64,000 nucleotides of DNA from Chitinophaga tropicalis (GCF_009758205.1 NZ_WRXN01000014.1:124001-188000); one strand, 5' to 3'. Counted from the stretch's first letter, positions 7,908 through 16,822 are shown. The notes: a model not told the origin generated them from the letters alone. Program-made: numbers and translations.

Positions 7908-8870
7908 CTAGAACAGGCCGCCTTTCTTCAGGGTTACTTTACCCTGACCTATTTTGTAACCGTCATGGTAGATCTCAACACCATAATCGCCGGGTTTGAA
8001 ATCAGAATTCTGTTTCCAGTCCATGCTAACGGTCTGTTTCTGGCCGGTAGCATAGTTAACGGTTTTCTTTGCAGTATATAATTTCTCGGTACCATCTTCC
8101 AGGGTGAAACGACCAGAGCCCAGCGCTTCAACAGCCAGGGGAGAACCGTCAGGAGAAGTGATGGAAACGTAGAGTTCTTTATCACCGGTAGTAGCAATGC
8201 GGTTTTCGTCCAGGTCAAAGGTAACGCGCATCATATCTGCACGTTTAGCTTTGGTAGTTTCTACTTCCTTCCCGTTCTTTTTCACATTGATAGGCAGCAG
8301 GTGAATATTGGAGGCATGCAATACAGAACCAAGACTTACTTTCTTGTTGAGGCTGTCACGCTGAACGCCTATTTCATCCCTTTCTTTACGGGCAAAGTCA
8401 CGTTCGCCGGTCAGGATGATCTTTTCGCCTTCCAGGCGCTCAATAGTCTGCTGATAGCCTTCGATGTTACCTTTCAGGGTTTCGATCAGACGGCGTGCTT
8501 CAGCCAGTTCTGCTGTAGTAGCATTTTTATTTTTCAGGATGCTGGCAATCCTGGATTTCATATCCTGGATCTCTTTATCTTTCGTTTTAACCAGGCTGTC
8601 CATACGGCTGTTCTGGGAGATCAGATCGTCCAGACGTGCATTGGCAGCATTGTACTCCTGCTGTAATGCGTCACGTGATGTAGAAATAGAATCTATCTGA
8701 ACATCTTTTTGAGCAATCTGGTCAGTCGTTTTATTTTTGTCATACAACATATAAATCCAGGTGCCGGCTAAAGCTGCAATCAGAATACCATATATAAGTC
8801 CGTTGCGGCTTCTTGGTTTTTCGGACCCGGAGGACCCAGAAGCTGGCGTGTTGAATGTGTTCTCAGTCAT
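7908..8870 (-). CDS. Membrane-anchored coiled-coil protein of unknown function
   Basis: I do not recognise a named family. The 320 residues show a Ser/Pro-rich cytoplasmic head (1-22), one transmembrane segment at about 24-43 ('GLIYGILIAALAGTWIYML'), a long heptad-rich coiled coil (about 45-175), and a C-terminal beta-rich domain (about 180-318) containing 'MRVTFDLDENRIATTGDKE' and 'FKPGDYGVEIYHDGYKIG', which looks like an Ig-like or cargo-binding fold. This suggests a bitopic periplasmic spacer or sensor; function is inference only. A minus-strand box TACATTTGC (8931-8923) is a good promoter. The gene is monocistronic. Confidence 0.75.
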   Translation of the reverse strand: MTENTFNTPASGSSGSEKPRSRNGLIYGILIAALAGTWIYMLYDKNKTTDQIAQKDVQIDSISTSRDALQQEYNAANARLDDLISQNSRMDSLVKTKDKEIQDMKSRIASILKNKNATTAELAEARRLIETLKGNIEGYQQTIERLEGEKIILTGERDFARKERDEIGVQRDSLNKKVSLGSVLHASNIHLLPINVKKNGKEVETTKAKRADMMRVTFDLDENRIATTGDKELYVSITSPDGSPLAVEALGSGRFTLEDGTEKLYTAKKTVNYATGQKQTVSMDWKQNSDFKPGDYGVEIYHDGYKIGQGKVTLKKGGLF

Positions 8871-8922
8871 AGTCGTTTTTTGTGTTTTTATAGTTTAATT
8901 GTATATGGTTAAAACTAGGTAT

Positions 8923-8931
8923 GCAAATGTA
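8923..8931 (-). promoter_or_regulatory. -7 promoter box for the coiled-coil protein gene
   Basis: On the minus strand TACATTTGC matches TAnnTTTG exactly, about 52 bp upstream of the ATG at 8870. Confidence 0.6.
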
Positions 8932-8978
8932 ACTGTAAAAAAGACTTTATTATAAAAAAATATAAACTGTTTATACTC

Positions 8979-9707
8979 GTGCTACCACATCTTTCATTGG
9001 ATCAGTTATTACTGTTGGACATAGAGACTACACCTGCCTTTGAAGCATTTGATAAACTACCTGACACCATGCAATTGCTCTGGCAGGACAAAATTGCAAA
9101 AACTGCGCCAGAATCAGGGAACTGGGCAGACGCATACGCAGACAGGGCAGGACTTTATGCCGAATTCGGCAAGATCATATGTATTTCCGTGGGATTCTTT
9201 CATGCAGAAGGCGGTCGTTATCAATTACGTATGAAATCATTTTATAATGACGATGAAAAGGTTGTATTGAGTGGTTTTTTAGAATTGATAAATAAATTCC
9301 ATATAAAAAATCCAAGATTCCAGTTTGCAGGACATAATATCAGGGAATTTGATATTCCTTTTATTTGCAGGCGATCTGTTATTCATCAGCTATCTTTGCC
9401 CGTGCCTTTACAGCTGCATGGACTGAAACCCTGGGAGGTCCCCATGCTGGATACCATGCATTTGTGGCGTTTCGGGGAAATGAAGAACTATACGTCCCTG
9501 AAACTGCTGACCGCCGTGCTGGGTATTCCCACGCCCAAAGACGATATCGACGGTGGTATGGTAGGAAAGGTCTACTGGCAGGATAAAGACCTGGAAAGGA
9601 TCGTAAATTACTGTCAGAAAGATGTGGTGGCCGTGGGCCAGCTGCTCATGCGTTTCAAGGGAGTACCCCCGCTGGAAACAGAAGATGTGGTTTTTATAAA
9701 ACAATAA
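8979..9707 (+). CDS. Predicted 3'-5' exonuclease of the DnaQ/polB-like exonuclease superfamily
   Basis: A 242-residue RNase H-fold nuclease. The DEDD residues can be read: Asp and Glu in 'LLLDIETTP' (about 14 and 16), Asp in 'GHNIREFDIPF', and the final Asp in 'YCQKDVVAVGQLL', giving a DEDDy-like pattern with Tyr before the last motif. It resembles the predicted PolB-like 3'-5' exonucleases found as stand-alone proteins. I use the GTG at 8979 because no ATG precedes the first catalytic motif. It is 3 bp upstream of holA, consistent with a role in replication or repair, and the two are probably cotranscribed. Confidence 0.8.
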   Translation: MLPHLSLDQLLLLDIETTPAFEAFDKLPDTMQLLWQDKIAKTAPESGNWADAYADRAGLYAEFGKIICISVGFFHAEGGRYQLRMKSFYNDDEKVVLSGFLELINKFHIKNPRFQFAGHNIREFDIPFICRRSVIHQLSLPVPLQLHGLKPWEVPMLDTMHLWRFGEMKNYTSLKLLTAVLGIPTPKDDIDGGMVGKVYWQDKDLERIVNYCQKDVVAVGQLLMRFKGVPPLETEDVVFIKQ

Positions 9708-9710
9708 AGA

Positions 9711-10706
9711 ATGGATTATCAGGATATTATAAAAGAATGGAAACAGAAGAAATTTCGCTCTTTGTACTGGCTGGAAGGAGAAGAGGACTTTTTTATTGAC
9801 CAGGTAAGCAATTATGCGGAACATCACCTGCTGGACGAGGCAGAGAAAGGATTTAATCTGACCATCCTGTATGGTAAGGATACCGACTGGAGCACGGTCA
9901 TAAATGCCTGCCGCCGTTATCCCATGTTTGCCGAAAGACAGGTAGTGGTGCTGAAAGAGGCTCAGTCCATGAAAGATATCCTGAAACTGGAAGCTTATAT
10001 TGAAAACCCGCTGTCTTCCACCATATTTGTTGTAGCCCATAAACAGGGGAAACTGGATGGCCGCAGTAAAATGGCCAAACTGGTAAAGGAAAAAGGAGTG
10101 CTGCTAAGCACCAAAAAGATGTACGACAATCAGCTGCCTGCCTGGGTAGATGCCTATGTAAGCAGCCTGGGAAGGGCCATCACCCAGAAAGCAGGTATCC
10201 TGCTGGTAGATCATATCGGGAATGACCTGGCCCGTATGGCCAATGAAGTGGATAAGCTCCTGGTGAACCTGCCGGAAGGTAAAAAAATAGACGAGAACGA
10301 TATTGAAAAATATGTAGGCATCAGCAAGGAATACAATGTGTTTGAGTTGCAGAATGCCCTGGGACAGAAAGATATAGAGAAAGTAATGCGCATCATCCGT
10401 TACTTTGCCGCCAACCCCAAAGCGGGCCCTATTCAGATGGTACTGCCTGCCCTGTATAACTTCTTCAGTAAAATGAATATGGTGTTCGGTGTGAAAGGTG
10501 GTGAAAAAGAGATTGCCGCCGCCCTGGGGGTGCATCCCTTCTTTGTGAAGGATTATATGGCCGCTGCCCGCCAGTATGGCCCCGAAGGGGCTGAAAAAGC
10601 TATCCTGCTCCTGCACAGCTATAACCTGCGCAGTATAGGTATCAATGACAGCGGGGTGGAAGATGGTGAGTTAATGAAGGAACTTGTCTATAAGATGATG
10701 TATTAG
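9711..10706 (+). CDS. holA: DNA polymerase III subunit delta
   Basis: The clamp-loader subunit that opens the beta sliding clamp. The 331 residues show the delta N-terminal AAA+-like domain ('LYWLEGEEDFFIDQVSNY', 'RQVVVLKEAQSM', 'IFVVAHKQGKLDGRSKMAK'), the lid domain ('GILLVDHIGNDLARMANEVDKLLV') and the C-terminal collar ('FELQNALGQKDIEKVMRI'). Delta carries no Walker A of its own and none is seen. Length is usual. It follows the exonuclease gene by 3 bp, and its stop overlaps the 3' end of the opposing ribF by 4 bp, leaving no room for a terminator between them. Confidence 0.92.
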   Translation: MDYQDIIKEWKQKKFRSLYWLEGEEDFFIDQVSNYAEHHLLDEAEKGFNLTILYGKDTDWSTVINACRRYPMFAERQVVVLKEAQSMKDILKLEAYIENPLSSTIFVVAHKQGKLDGRSKMAKLVKEKGVLLSTKKMYDNQLPAWVDAYVSSLGRAITQKAGILLVDHIGNDLARMANEVDKLLVNLPEGKKIDENDIEKYVGISKEYNVFELQNALGQKDIEKVMRIIRYFAANPKAGPIQMVLPALYNFFSKMNMVFGVKGGEKEIAAALGVHPFFVKDYMAAARQYGPEGAEKAILLLHSYNLRSIGINDSGVEDGELMKELVYKMMY

Positions 10707-11638
10707 GCCTGTAACACGCTCCTGGCTATCAGGCTGTCCTTATCCATCTGTGAAATAAGGGCTTCTATATTGTCAAATTTCTGGTTGGCGCGGATATAGC
10801 TGATCATTTCCACCCTCAGCAGCTGGTTATAGATATCTCCGCTGAAATCAAAGATATGCGCTTCCACGCGCAGATCACTCCCGTTAAAGGTAGGACGAGT
10901 GCCTATGCTCATTACGCCGTTCAGGGCCTTTCCCTGTCTGTCTATCTGTACCCGGATGGCATAAATGCCTTCTGCCGGGATCAGTTTCCGGGAGTCGGTC
11001 AGTTCAATATTGGCAGTAGGATACCCCAGTTTACGGCCCATCTTATCACCGTGTATCACCTTCCCCTCTATAAAATAACGGTATCCCAGCAGCTCATTGG
11101 CCAGGTCTGTATTACCTTCCAGCAGGCTTTTCCTGATCTTGGTAGAACTGACTGCCAGGTCATGCACCACCTGCTGAGGTATTTCCACCAGCTGAAAACC
11201 ATAACGGTTCTGTTCTGCTTCCAGCAGTTCCAGTCCGCCTTCGCGGTTGTGTCCGAAACGGTGGTCATAGCCAATGATAATAGTATGCGGATTAAAGGTC
11301 CTGATAAGGAAGTCTTCCAGGTAAGCCCTGGCAGAAAGTTCAGAGAACTCACGGGTGAATGGCACTATCACCAGGTGATCTATGCCTTGTGCGGCGAGCA
11401 GGGCTATCTTTTCATCAAGGGTGGTCAGCAGCTTTATGGGAGGGCCGCCTGGTTGTAATACCTCCCTGGGATGAGGATCGAAGGTAATGATCACAGTCTC
11501 TCCGTCACACGCTGCCGCCGTTTGCTGCAATTGCCCGATGATATGACGGTGCCCGCTGTGAACGCCGTCAAAAGTACCGATAGTTATAACCGCCCGCCTC
11601 AAAGCTGGCAAATGGGTGAGGTCCCTGTGTATCTGCAT
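10703..11638 (-). CDS. ribF: Bifunctional riboflavin kinase / FAD synthetase
   Basis: Phosphorylates riboflavin to FMN and adenylylates FMN to FAD. The N-terminal nucleotidyltransferase domain (about 1-160) shows 'TIGTFDGVHSGHRHII' (the HxGH-type motif) and 'IIGYDHRFGHNREG'. The C-terminal kinase domain (about 180-305) shows 'GKVIHGDKMGRKLGYPTANI' and 'GVMSIGTRPTF'. Length (311) is normal. It is divergent from purM; its stop overlaps holA tail to tail. No FMN riboswitch is visible upstream. Confidence 0.95.
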   Translation of the reverse strand: MQIHRDLTHLPALRRAVITIGTFDGVHSGHRHIIGQLQQTAAACDGETVIITFDPHPREVLQPGGPPIKLLTTLDEKIALLAAQGIDHLVIVPFTREFSELSARAYLEDFLIRTFNPHTIIIGYDHRFGHNREGGLELLEAEQNRYGFQLVEIPQQVVHDLAVSSTKIRKSLLEGNTDLANELLGYRYFIEGKVIHGDKMGRKLGYPTANIELTDSRKLIPAEGIYAIRVQIDRQGKALNGVMSIGTRPTFNGSDLRVEAHIFDFSGDIYNQLLRVEMISYIRANQKFDNIEALISQMDKDSLIARSVLQA

Positions 11639-11685
11639 AAAATGCTGTAATCGATCAAAATCCTATGCAAATTACAACATTTCGA

Positions 11686-11694
11686 TACTTTTGC
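11686..11694 (+). promoter_or_regulatory. -7 promoter box for purM
   Basis: TACTTTTGC fits TAnnTTTG, about 29 bp upstream of the GTG start at 11724, in the gap between divergent ribF and purM. Confidence 0.6.
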
Positions 11695-11723
11695 AGCAGA
11701 TTGTTCATTATTAAAATTACCTG

Positions 11724-12902
11724 GTGGATCAGAATATCTACGCGCAGCGCGGCGTTTCAGCCGGCAAAGAGGATGTACATAATGCTATAAAGCATATTGA
11801 CAAAGGCTTGTTTCCGAAAGCGTTCTGTAAAATAATACCAGATATCCTGGGCGGCCAGGAAGATTACTGCAATATCATGCACGCAGACGGTGCCGGCACC
11901 AAATCTTCACTGGCTTATACTTACTGGAAAGAAACAGGTGACCTGGATGTATGGAGAGGCATTGCACAGGATGCCATCATCATGAACATCGATGACCTGC
12001 TCTGCGTAGGAGCTACAGAAAATATCCTCCTGTCTTCCACTATAGGCCGTAACAAACAACTGGTGCCGGGAGAAGTGATAGCCGCCATCATCAACGGTAC
12101 AGAAGAGATACTGGAAGAGCTGAGAGGCCATGGTATCAGCATCTACTCCACCGGCGGGGAAACCGCTGATGTGGGAGACCTGGTACGCACCATCATCGTA
12201 GATTCTACCGTTACCTGCCGCATGAAAAGGGCAGAAGTGATCTCCAATCATACCATACAGGCCGGAGATGTGATAGTAGGTCTGGCTTCCTACGGACAGG
12301 CAACTTACGAGAAATCCTATAACGGCGGTATGGGCAGCAACGGTCTGACCTCAGCCCGCCATGATGTATTCAATAAACAGGTAGCAGAGAAATATCCCGA
12401 AAGCTTTGACCCGGGCATTCCTTACAACCTGGTATTCAGTGGTAAGAAATCTCTTACCGATAAAGTGGAAATTCCCGGTTTTGGCCCTGTTGATGCAGGC
12501 AGGCTGGTATTATCACCTACACGTACCTACGCCCCCGTTATCAGGCAGGTGCTGGAAGCATACCGTTCACAGATCCACGGACTGGTACATTGCAGCGGAG
12601 GCGCCCAGACCAAAGTCCTGCACTTCATCGATAACCTGCACGTTATCAAGGACAACCTGTTTCCCGTTCCCCCATTATTCAGCCTGATACAGGAACAATC
12701 CGGCACCGGCTGGAAGGAAATGTACCAGGTGTTCAATATGGGGCACCGTATGGAGCTTTATGTTCCTGAAGCTATAGCAGCAGATATCATTAAGATCAGT
12801 AAGAGCTTTAATATAGACGCGCAGATAGTGGGCAGGGTAGAGCCGGCCGCGGCAAAACAGGTAACAGTGCGCAGTGAAAATGGAGAGTTTGTATATAACT
12901 AA
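11724..12902 (+). CDS. purM: Phosphoribosylformylglycinamidine cyclo-ligase (AIR synthetase)
   Basis: Closes the imidazole ring in purine synthesis (FGAM + ATP to AIR). The 392 residues carry 'HADGAGTKSSLAYTYW', 'GIAQDAIIMNIDDLLCVGA', 'GGETADVGDLVRTIIVDSTVT' and 'IVGLASYGQATYE', all typical of the PurM/PurL ATP-grasp-like fold. It is longer than the roughly 345 residues of E. coli PurM, which is normal for the Bacteroidota form. The start is GTG at 11724 (protein MDQNIYAQRGVSAGKED), chosen because the conserved 'QRGVSAGKEDV' begins immediately after it. Confidence 0.92.
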   Translation: MDQNIYAQRGVSAGKEDVHNAIKHIDKGLFPKAFCKIIPDILGGQEDYCNIMHADGAGTKSSLAYTYWKETGDLDVWRGIAQDAIIMNIDDLLCVGATENILLSSTIGRNKQLVPGEVIAAIINGTEEILEELRGHGISIYSTGGETADVGDLVRTIIVDSTVTCRMKRAEVISNHTIQAGDVIVGLASYGQATYEKSYNGGMGSNGLTSARHDVFNKQVAEKYPESFDPGIPYNLVFSGKKSLTDKVEIPGFGPVDAGRLVLSPTRTYAPVIRQVLEAYRSQIHGLVHCSGGAQTKVLHFIDNLHVIKDNLFPVPPLFSLIQEQSGTGWKEMYQVFNMGHRMELYVPEAIAADIIKISKSFNIDAQIVGRVEPAAAKQVTVRSENGEFVYN

Positions 12903-12940
12903 AATTAGTTACACAGCGTTTTAGTCTGGTCTTATTTGGC

Positions 12941-12948
12941 TATTTTTG
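12941..12948 (+). promoter_or_regulatory. -7 promoter box for ftsE
   Basis: TATTTTTG fits TAnnTTTG and lies 28 bp upstream of the ATG at 12977. Confidence 0.5.
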
Positions 12949-12976
12949 TTAAGACTAAACCCATCCAACAATACTA

Positions 12977-13669
12977 ATGGCTGAGCAACCAATTATACAG
13001 TTATCCAATGTAAATATATACCAGGGCACTTCCCTGATCCTCGCCGATGTGAACGTTACCGTTAACAAGGGAGAGTTCGTATACCTGATAGGCCGTACCG
13101 GCACAGGCAAATCCAGCCTGCTGAAAACCCTGTACGGAGACCTGTCGCTGAAAGAAGGCAACGGTACTGTAGTAGGATTTGACCTGAAGAAAATGGACTG
13201 GAAGAAAGTACCTTTCCTGCGCCGTAACCTGGGTGTAGTATTCCAGGACTTCCAGCTGCTGACAGACAGGACCGTTCACGACAACCTGAAATTTGCCCTG
13301 AAAGCCACCGGCTGGACAGACAATAAGAAAATGGAGGAAAAGATCAATGATGTCCTGGATAAAGTGGGATTGAACACCAAAGGGTTCAAGATGCCATACG
13401 AACTGAGCGGCGGCGAGCAGCAGCGTGTAGACATTGCCAGAGCCATGCTCAATTCCCCCAAGCTCATCCTGGCAGACGAGCCCACCGGTAACCTGGACCC
13501 GGAAACCTCAGACGGCATCATGCAACTGTTGTTCAGGATCAGCAGGGAAGAAGGCGCTGCCGTGGTAATGGCTACGCACGACTATATCCTGCTGCAGAAG
13601 TTCCCGTCAAGAGTACTGCGCACTGAGAACGGTAAGGTAACTGATCACGCCAGCGTGACATTTGTATAG
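12977..13669 (+). CDS. ftsE: Cell-division ABC transporter ATPase FtsE-like
   Basis: A single ATP-binding cassette of 230 residues: Walker A 'GRTGTGKSSLLK' (about 38-49), Q-loop 'VVFQDFQLL', signature 'LSGGEQQRVDIARA', Walker B 'LILADEPTGNLDPE' and the switch His in 'ATHDY'. The sequence fits FtsE, the cytoplasmic ATPase that with FtsX drives peptidoglycan hydrolase activation at the septum. No ftsX neighbour is present (rpsO follows), as is common in Bacteroidota, so a LolD-like transporter role is the alternative. Own promoter upstream. Confidence 0.8.
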   Translation: MAEQPIIQLSNVNIYQGTSLILADVNVTVNKGEFVYLIGRTGTGKSSLLKTLYGDLSLKEGNGTVVGFDLKKMDWKKVPFLRRNLGVVFQDFQLLTDRTVHDNLKFALKATGWTDNKKMEEKINDVLDKVGLNTKGFKMPYELSGGEQQRVDIARAMLNSPKLILADEPTGNLDPETSDGIMQLLFRISREEGAAVVMATHDYILLQKFPSRVLRTENGKVTDHASVTFV

Positions 13670-13739
13670 AGGGAAGAAAGTGTAAATCAATAGGTTACTT
13701 AAAATTTATTTGAAATTGTCAATTACCAAATATTTGATT

Positions 13740-13748
13740 TACCTTTGC
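13740..13748 (+). promoter_or_regulatory. -7 promoter box for rpsO
   Basis: TACCTTTGC matches TAnnTTTG and lies 51 bp upstream of the rpsO ATG, leaving a leader in which S15 autoregulation could act. I cannot draw the S15-binding fold with confidence. Confidence 0.65.
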
Positions 13749-13799
13749 CCCGGAAAAATAGCGACTAAATAAACCTTTATCATTTTATTATTATTAAAG

Positions 13800-14072
13800 A
13801 TGTCTTACTTAACTGTTGAAAAGAAAGCCAATATTTTTAAAGAATTTGGTGGAAGCGAGAAAAATACCGGCTCTGTAGAAGCGCAAATTGCACTCCTGAC
13901 TGAGCGTATCAACAGCATTTCCAGTCACCTGAAAGAAAACAAAAAGGACTTTTCTACGCACCGTGGTTTGATGAAAATGGTAGGCCAGAGAAAGCGTCTG
14001 CTTTCCTACCTTTCTAAAACTAACCTCACAGGCTACCGCGCCCTGCTTGAGAAATTAGGTCTCAGAAAATAA
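13800..14072 (+). CDS. rpsO: 30S ribosomal protein S15
   Basis: The 90-residue S15 binds the central domain of 16S rRNA early in 30S assembly. The family core is clear: 'EFGGSEKNTGSVEAQIALLTERI', 'HLKENKKDFSTHRGLMKMVGQRKRLLSYL', ending 'LLEKLGLRK'. Length is standard. It is followed by a strong terminator and then pnp, reproducing the widely conserved rpsO-pnp order. Confidence 0.98.
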   Translation: MSYLTVEKKANIFKEFGGSEKNTGSVEAQIALLTERINSISSHLKENKKDFSTHRGLMKMVGQRKRLLSYLSKTNLTGYRALLEKLGLRK

Positions 14073-14091
14073 TAAGAACTTTTTTATAGCG

Positions 14092-14129
14092 CTATTCCCA
14101 ACTTATTAGGTTGGGAATAGTTTTTTTTT
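14092..14129 (+). terminator. Terminator/attenuator between rpsO and pnp
   Basis: Stem CTATTCCCAAC / GTTGGGAATAG (14092-14102, 14110-14120) followed by nine T. It should end most rpsO transcripts and let a fraction read into pnp, as at the equivalent site in E. coli. Confidence 0.9.
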
Positions 14130-14158
14130 AGGTATACCATTTTAATCTTCACTTTTTT

Positions 14159-16504
14159 ATGAATCTGACACCTATCTCAGTTAATTTCGATATAGGAGAT
14201 GGCCGGATCGTAACCATCGAAACTGGTAAGTTAGCCCGCCAGGCAGATGGAGCCGTAACGGTTCGTCTGGGTAATTGTATCCTGCTGGCTACCGTTGTGG
14301 CTGCTAAAACTCCAAAACCCGGACAATCTTTCTTTCCCCTGACTGTTGATTACCAGGAAAAATTTGCCTCTGCCGGCCGTATACCAGGATCCTTCTTCAA
14401 AAGAGAAGGTAAATTATCTGACTATGAAGTCCTGATTTCACGTTTGATAGACCGCGCTCTGCGCCCCCTTTTCCCTGATGATTATTTCTGCGAAGTACAG
14501 GTGCTGGTTACCCTCATCTCTTCAGATCCTGAAGTGATGCCGGATGCCCTGGCATGTCTTGCTGCTTCTGCTGCACTGGCCGTTTCTGACGTGCCCATCC
14601 AGGAAATTATCTCTGAAGTAAGAGTTGCCCGCATAGACGGACAATTAACTATAAATCCAAACCGTACCCCGCTGGAAAAAGCGGATATGGACTTCATCAT
14701 CGGTGCTACTGACAAGAACATCATGATGGTGGAAGGCGAAAGTAAAGAGTGCAGCGAAGAAGATATTATCAAAGCTATCGAATTTGCACACAACGCTATC
14801 AAAGTACAGGTAAAAGCACAGGAAGAACTGCGCGATAAAGCTGGTGTTACCGGCAAACGTGCATTTGACCTGCCTTATGCCAACGAAGAGCTGAAAGCTA
14901 AAATAGCTGCTTTTGCAAAAGACCGCATCCTTGCCGTAGCAAAATCTGCTTCTGCAAAACATGATCGTGGAGACGCGTTCGAAAAGATCAGCGAAGAACT
15001 GGTGGAATCACTGGGAGAACTGTCTGAAGAAGACGCTCCACTGGTAGGCAAATACTTCCATAGCCTGGAAAAAGAGGTGATCCGCAACATGATCCTGGAC
15101 GAATCCATCCGCCTGGATGGCCGTGGCCTGGACCAGGTACGCCCCCTGAACATGGAAGTAGACATACTGCCTTCCCCTCACGGTTCCGCTCTCTTCACCC
15201 GCGGTGAAACCCAATCCCTCACTTCTGTGACCCTGGGTACCCCGGACGATGAGCTGCTGATAGAAAGCGCAGCTGTTTCCAAATACTCTAAATTTATCCT
15301 GCACTATAACTTCCCGCCTTTCTCTACAGGAGAGGTAAAACCAATGCGCGGCCCCGGCCGTCGCGAGGTGGGACACGGTAACCTGGCTATGCGCTCCCTG
15401 AAACAAATGATGCCGGGCAGCGAATACGCTTATACCGTACGTGTAGTATCTGATATCCTGGAATCCAATGGTTCCTCCTCCATGGCTACCGTTTGCGCCG
15501 GTTCACTGGCCCTCATGGACGCAGGCGTACCTTTGCCTAAACACGTTTCCGGTGTGGCAATGGGTCTGATCTCCCGCGCTTCTGATGGTAAGTGGGCAGT
15601 GCTCACAGACATCCTCGGAGACGAAGACCACCTTGGTGATATGGACTTCAAAGTAACCGGTACACGCGATGGTATCTGCGGTATCCAGATGGATATCAAA
15701 GTAGACGGCCTCAGCATGGACGTTATGCGTAAAGCACTGGAACAGGCCCGCCTGGGACGCCTGCACATCATCGATGCCATGTACAGCTGCATGGAAGCTG
15801 CACGCCCTGAGCCTAAACCACACGCTCCACGCATGGAGAAACTGATCATTGACCGTGAATTTATCGGCGCAGTGATAGGACCCGGTGGTAAAGTAATACA
15901 GGAGATCCAGCGCGAAACCGGTACAAACATCAACATCGAAGAAGTTGGTGAAACCGGCGAAGTAAGCATCTTCTCTGCACAGAAAGAAGGCCTCATGAAG
16001 GCGCTCGAATGGATAAAAGGTATCGTAGCCGTTCCCGAGATCGGCGAAGTATACGAATCTACCGTGAAGTCAGTAATGCCTTACGGTGCTTTCGTAGAAT
16101 TCCTGCCTGGTAAACAGGGACTGCTGCACATCTCTGAAGTTTCATGGAAACGCCTGGAAAACATGGACGGTGTCCTGTCTGAAGGCGAAAAAGTGAAAGT
16201 GAAGCTGGTAGGTACCGATCCTAAGACCGGTAAGTTCAAACTGAGCCGCCGTGTACTGATGCCAAAACCGGAAGGTTATGTTGAAAGACCGGAAGGTGAA
16301 CGCAGCGACCGTGGTGACAGAGGTGACCGCGGAGATCGTGGTGGCCGTGGCGGCGACAGAGGTGACCGTCGTGGTGGTGGCGATCGCGGAGACCGTGGTG
16401 ACCGTCGTGGTCCACGCGATGGTGGCGACCGTGGCGATCGTGGTCCTCGTCCTCCAAGACAGGAAGAACAACGCCCTGAAGAACCAATGTTCGACAGCGA
16501 ATAA
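14159..16504 (+). CDS. pnp: Polyribonucleotide nucleotidyltransferase with Arg-Gly-Asp-rich tail
   Basis: PNPase, a phosphorolytic 3'-5' exoribonuclease. The 781 residues include RNase PH domain 1 ('ATVVAAKTPKPGQSFFPLTV'), an alpha-helical domain, RNase PH domain 2 ('SPHGSALFTRGETQSL', 'MRGPGRREVGHGNLAMRSL', 'ILGDEDHLGDMDFKV'), a KH domain ('EFIGAVIGPGGKVIQEI', about 565-600) and an S1 domain ('MPYGAFVEFLPGKQGLLHISEV', about 640-705). After S1 comes a low-complexity tail of about 65 residues built on GDRGD and RGG units, longer and more regular than in E. coli; it should be disordered and could bind RNA or partners. ATG at 14159; terminator at 16522-16555. Confidence 0.97.
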   Translation: MNLTPISVNFDIGDGRIVTIETGKLARQADGAVTVRLGNCILLATVVAAKTPKPGQSFFPLTVDYQEKFASAGRIPGSFFKREGKLSDYEVLISRLIDRALRPLFPDDYFCEVQVLVTLISSDPEVMPDALACLAASAALAVSDVPIQEIISEVRVARIDGQLTINPNRTPLEKADMDFIIGATDKNIMMVEGESKECSEEDIIKAIEFAHNAIKVQVKAQEELRDKAGVTGKRAFDLPYANEELKAKIAAFAKDRILAVAKSASAKHDRGDAFEKISEELVESLGELSEEDAPLVGKYFHSLEKEVIRNMILDESIRLDGRGLDQVRPLNMEVDILPSPHGSALFTRGETQSLTSVTLGTPDDELLIESAAVSKYSKFILHYNFPPFSTGEVKPMRGPGRREVGHGNLAMRSLKQMMPGSEYAYTVRVVSDILESNGSSSMATVCAGSLALMDAGVPLPKHVSGVAMGLISRASDGKWAVLTDILGDEDHLGDMDFKVTGTRDGICGIQMDIKVDGLSMDVMRKALEQARLGRLHIIDAMYSCMEAARPEPKPHAPRMEKLIIDREFIGAVIGPGGKVIQEIQRETGTNINIEEVGETGEVSIFSAQKEGLMKALEWIKGIVAVPEIGEVYESTVKSVMPYGAFVEFLPGKQGLLHISEVSWKRLENMDGVLSEGEKVKVKLVGTDPKTGKFKLSRRVLMPKPEGYVERPEGERSDRGDRGDRGDRGGRGGDRGDRRGGGDRGDRGDRRGPRDGGDRGDRGPRPPRQEEQRPEEPMFDSE
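16310..16455 (+). repeat. Tandem GDRGD/RGG coding repeats in pnp
   Basis: Irregular short repeats of the type GGTGACCGTGG encode runs of Gly-Asp-Arg-Gly. The DNA is GC-rich compared with its surroundings and could vary in copy number by slippage in steps of 9 or more bases while staying in frame. Confidence 0.75.
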
Positions 16505-16521
16505 GCATATTATTCATGATA

Positions 16522-16559
16522 AGAAAAGCCGTCTCATTTATGGGACGGCTTTTCTATTT
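16522..16559 (+). terminator. pnp terminator
   Basis: Stem AGAAAAGCCGTC / GACGGCTTTTCT with a 10-nt loop, followed by ATTTTT. Confidence 0.85.
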
Positions 16560-16769
16560 TTCAGCCCGCCATTCATCACAAAGACACTGGTCAAAGTCGT
16601 CATCCGGACTGACCGTTCCTAACATTTCACATCCCAGGCTGGATATTTCAAGCTATTTTTCAATAGACTGAAATCACCTCCCCGGTGAAATGATCTGCTT
16701 TTTAGTTAAACGGAAACCGGCCTTATGCCCTTGTACCCCACTTTTAATATCATCCAGACATTCAAAAAG
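16560..16769. other. Intergenic stretch between converging genes
   Basis: About 210 bp between the pnp terminator and that of the leftward gene at 16823. I see no ORF, RNA gene or repeat beyond a weak short hairpin near 16676-16696. Confidence 0.5.
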
Positions 16770-16800
16770 AAAGGGTGCATCCGCATGTGACGCACCCTTT
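16770..16800 (-). terminator. Terminator of the 191-residue secreted protein gene
   Basis: Stem AAAGGGTGC / GCACCCTTT around a 13-nt loop. It shares the block GGGTGCATC with the terminator at 7115-7148 near another convergent gene end. Confidence 0.75.
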
Positions 16801-16822
16801 TAAATTTCTGTGTTTATCTCTT

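Noticed and set aside
16142..16622. Several repetitive open frames on both strands and possible CRISPR-like repeats
   Set aside because: They are shadows of the GDRGD repeats in pnp; repeat units are short, irregular, in frame and have no spacers.
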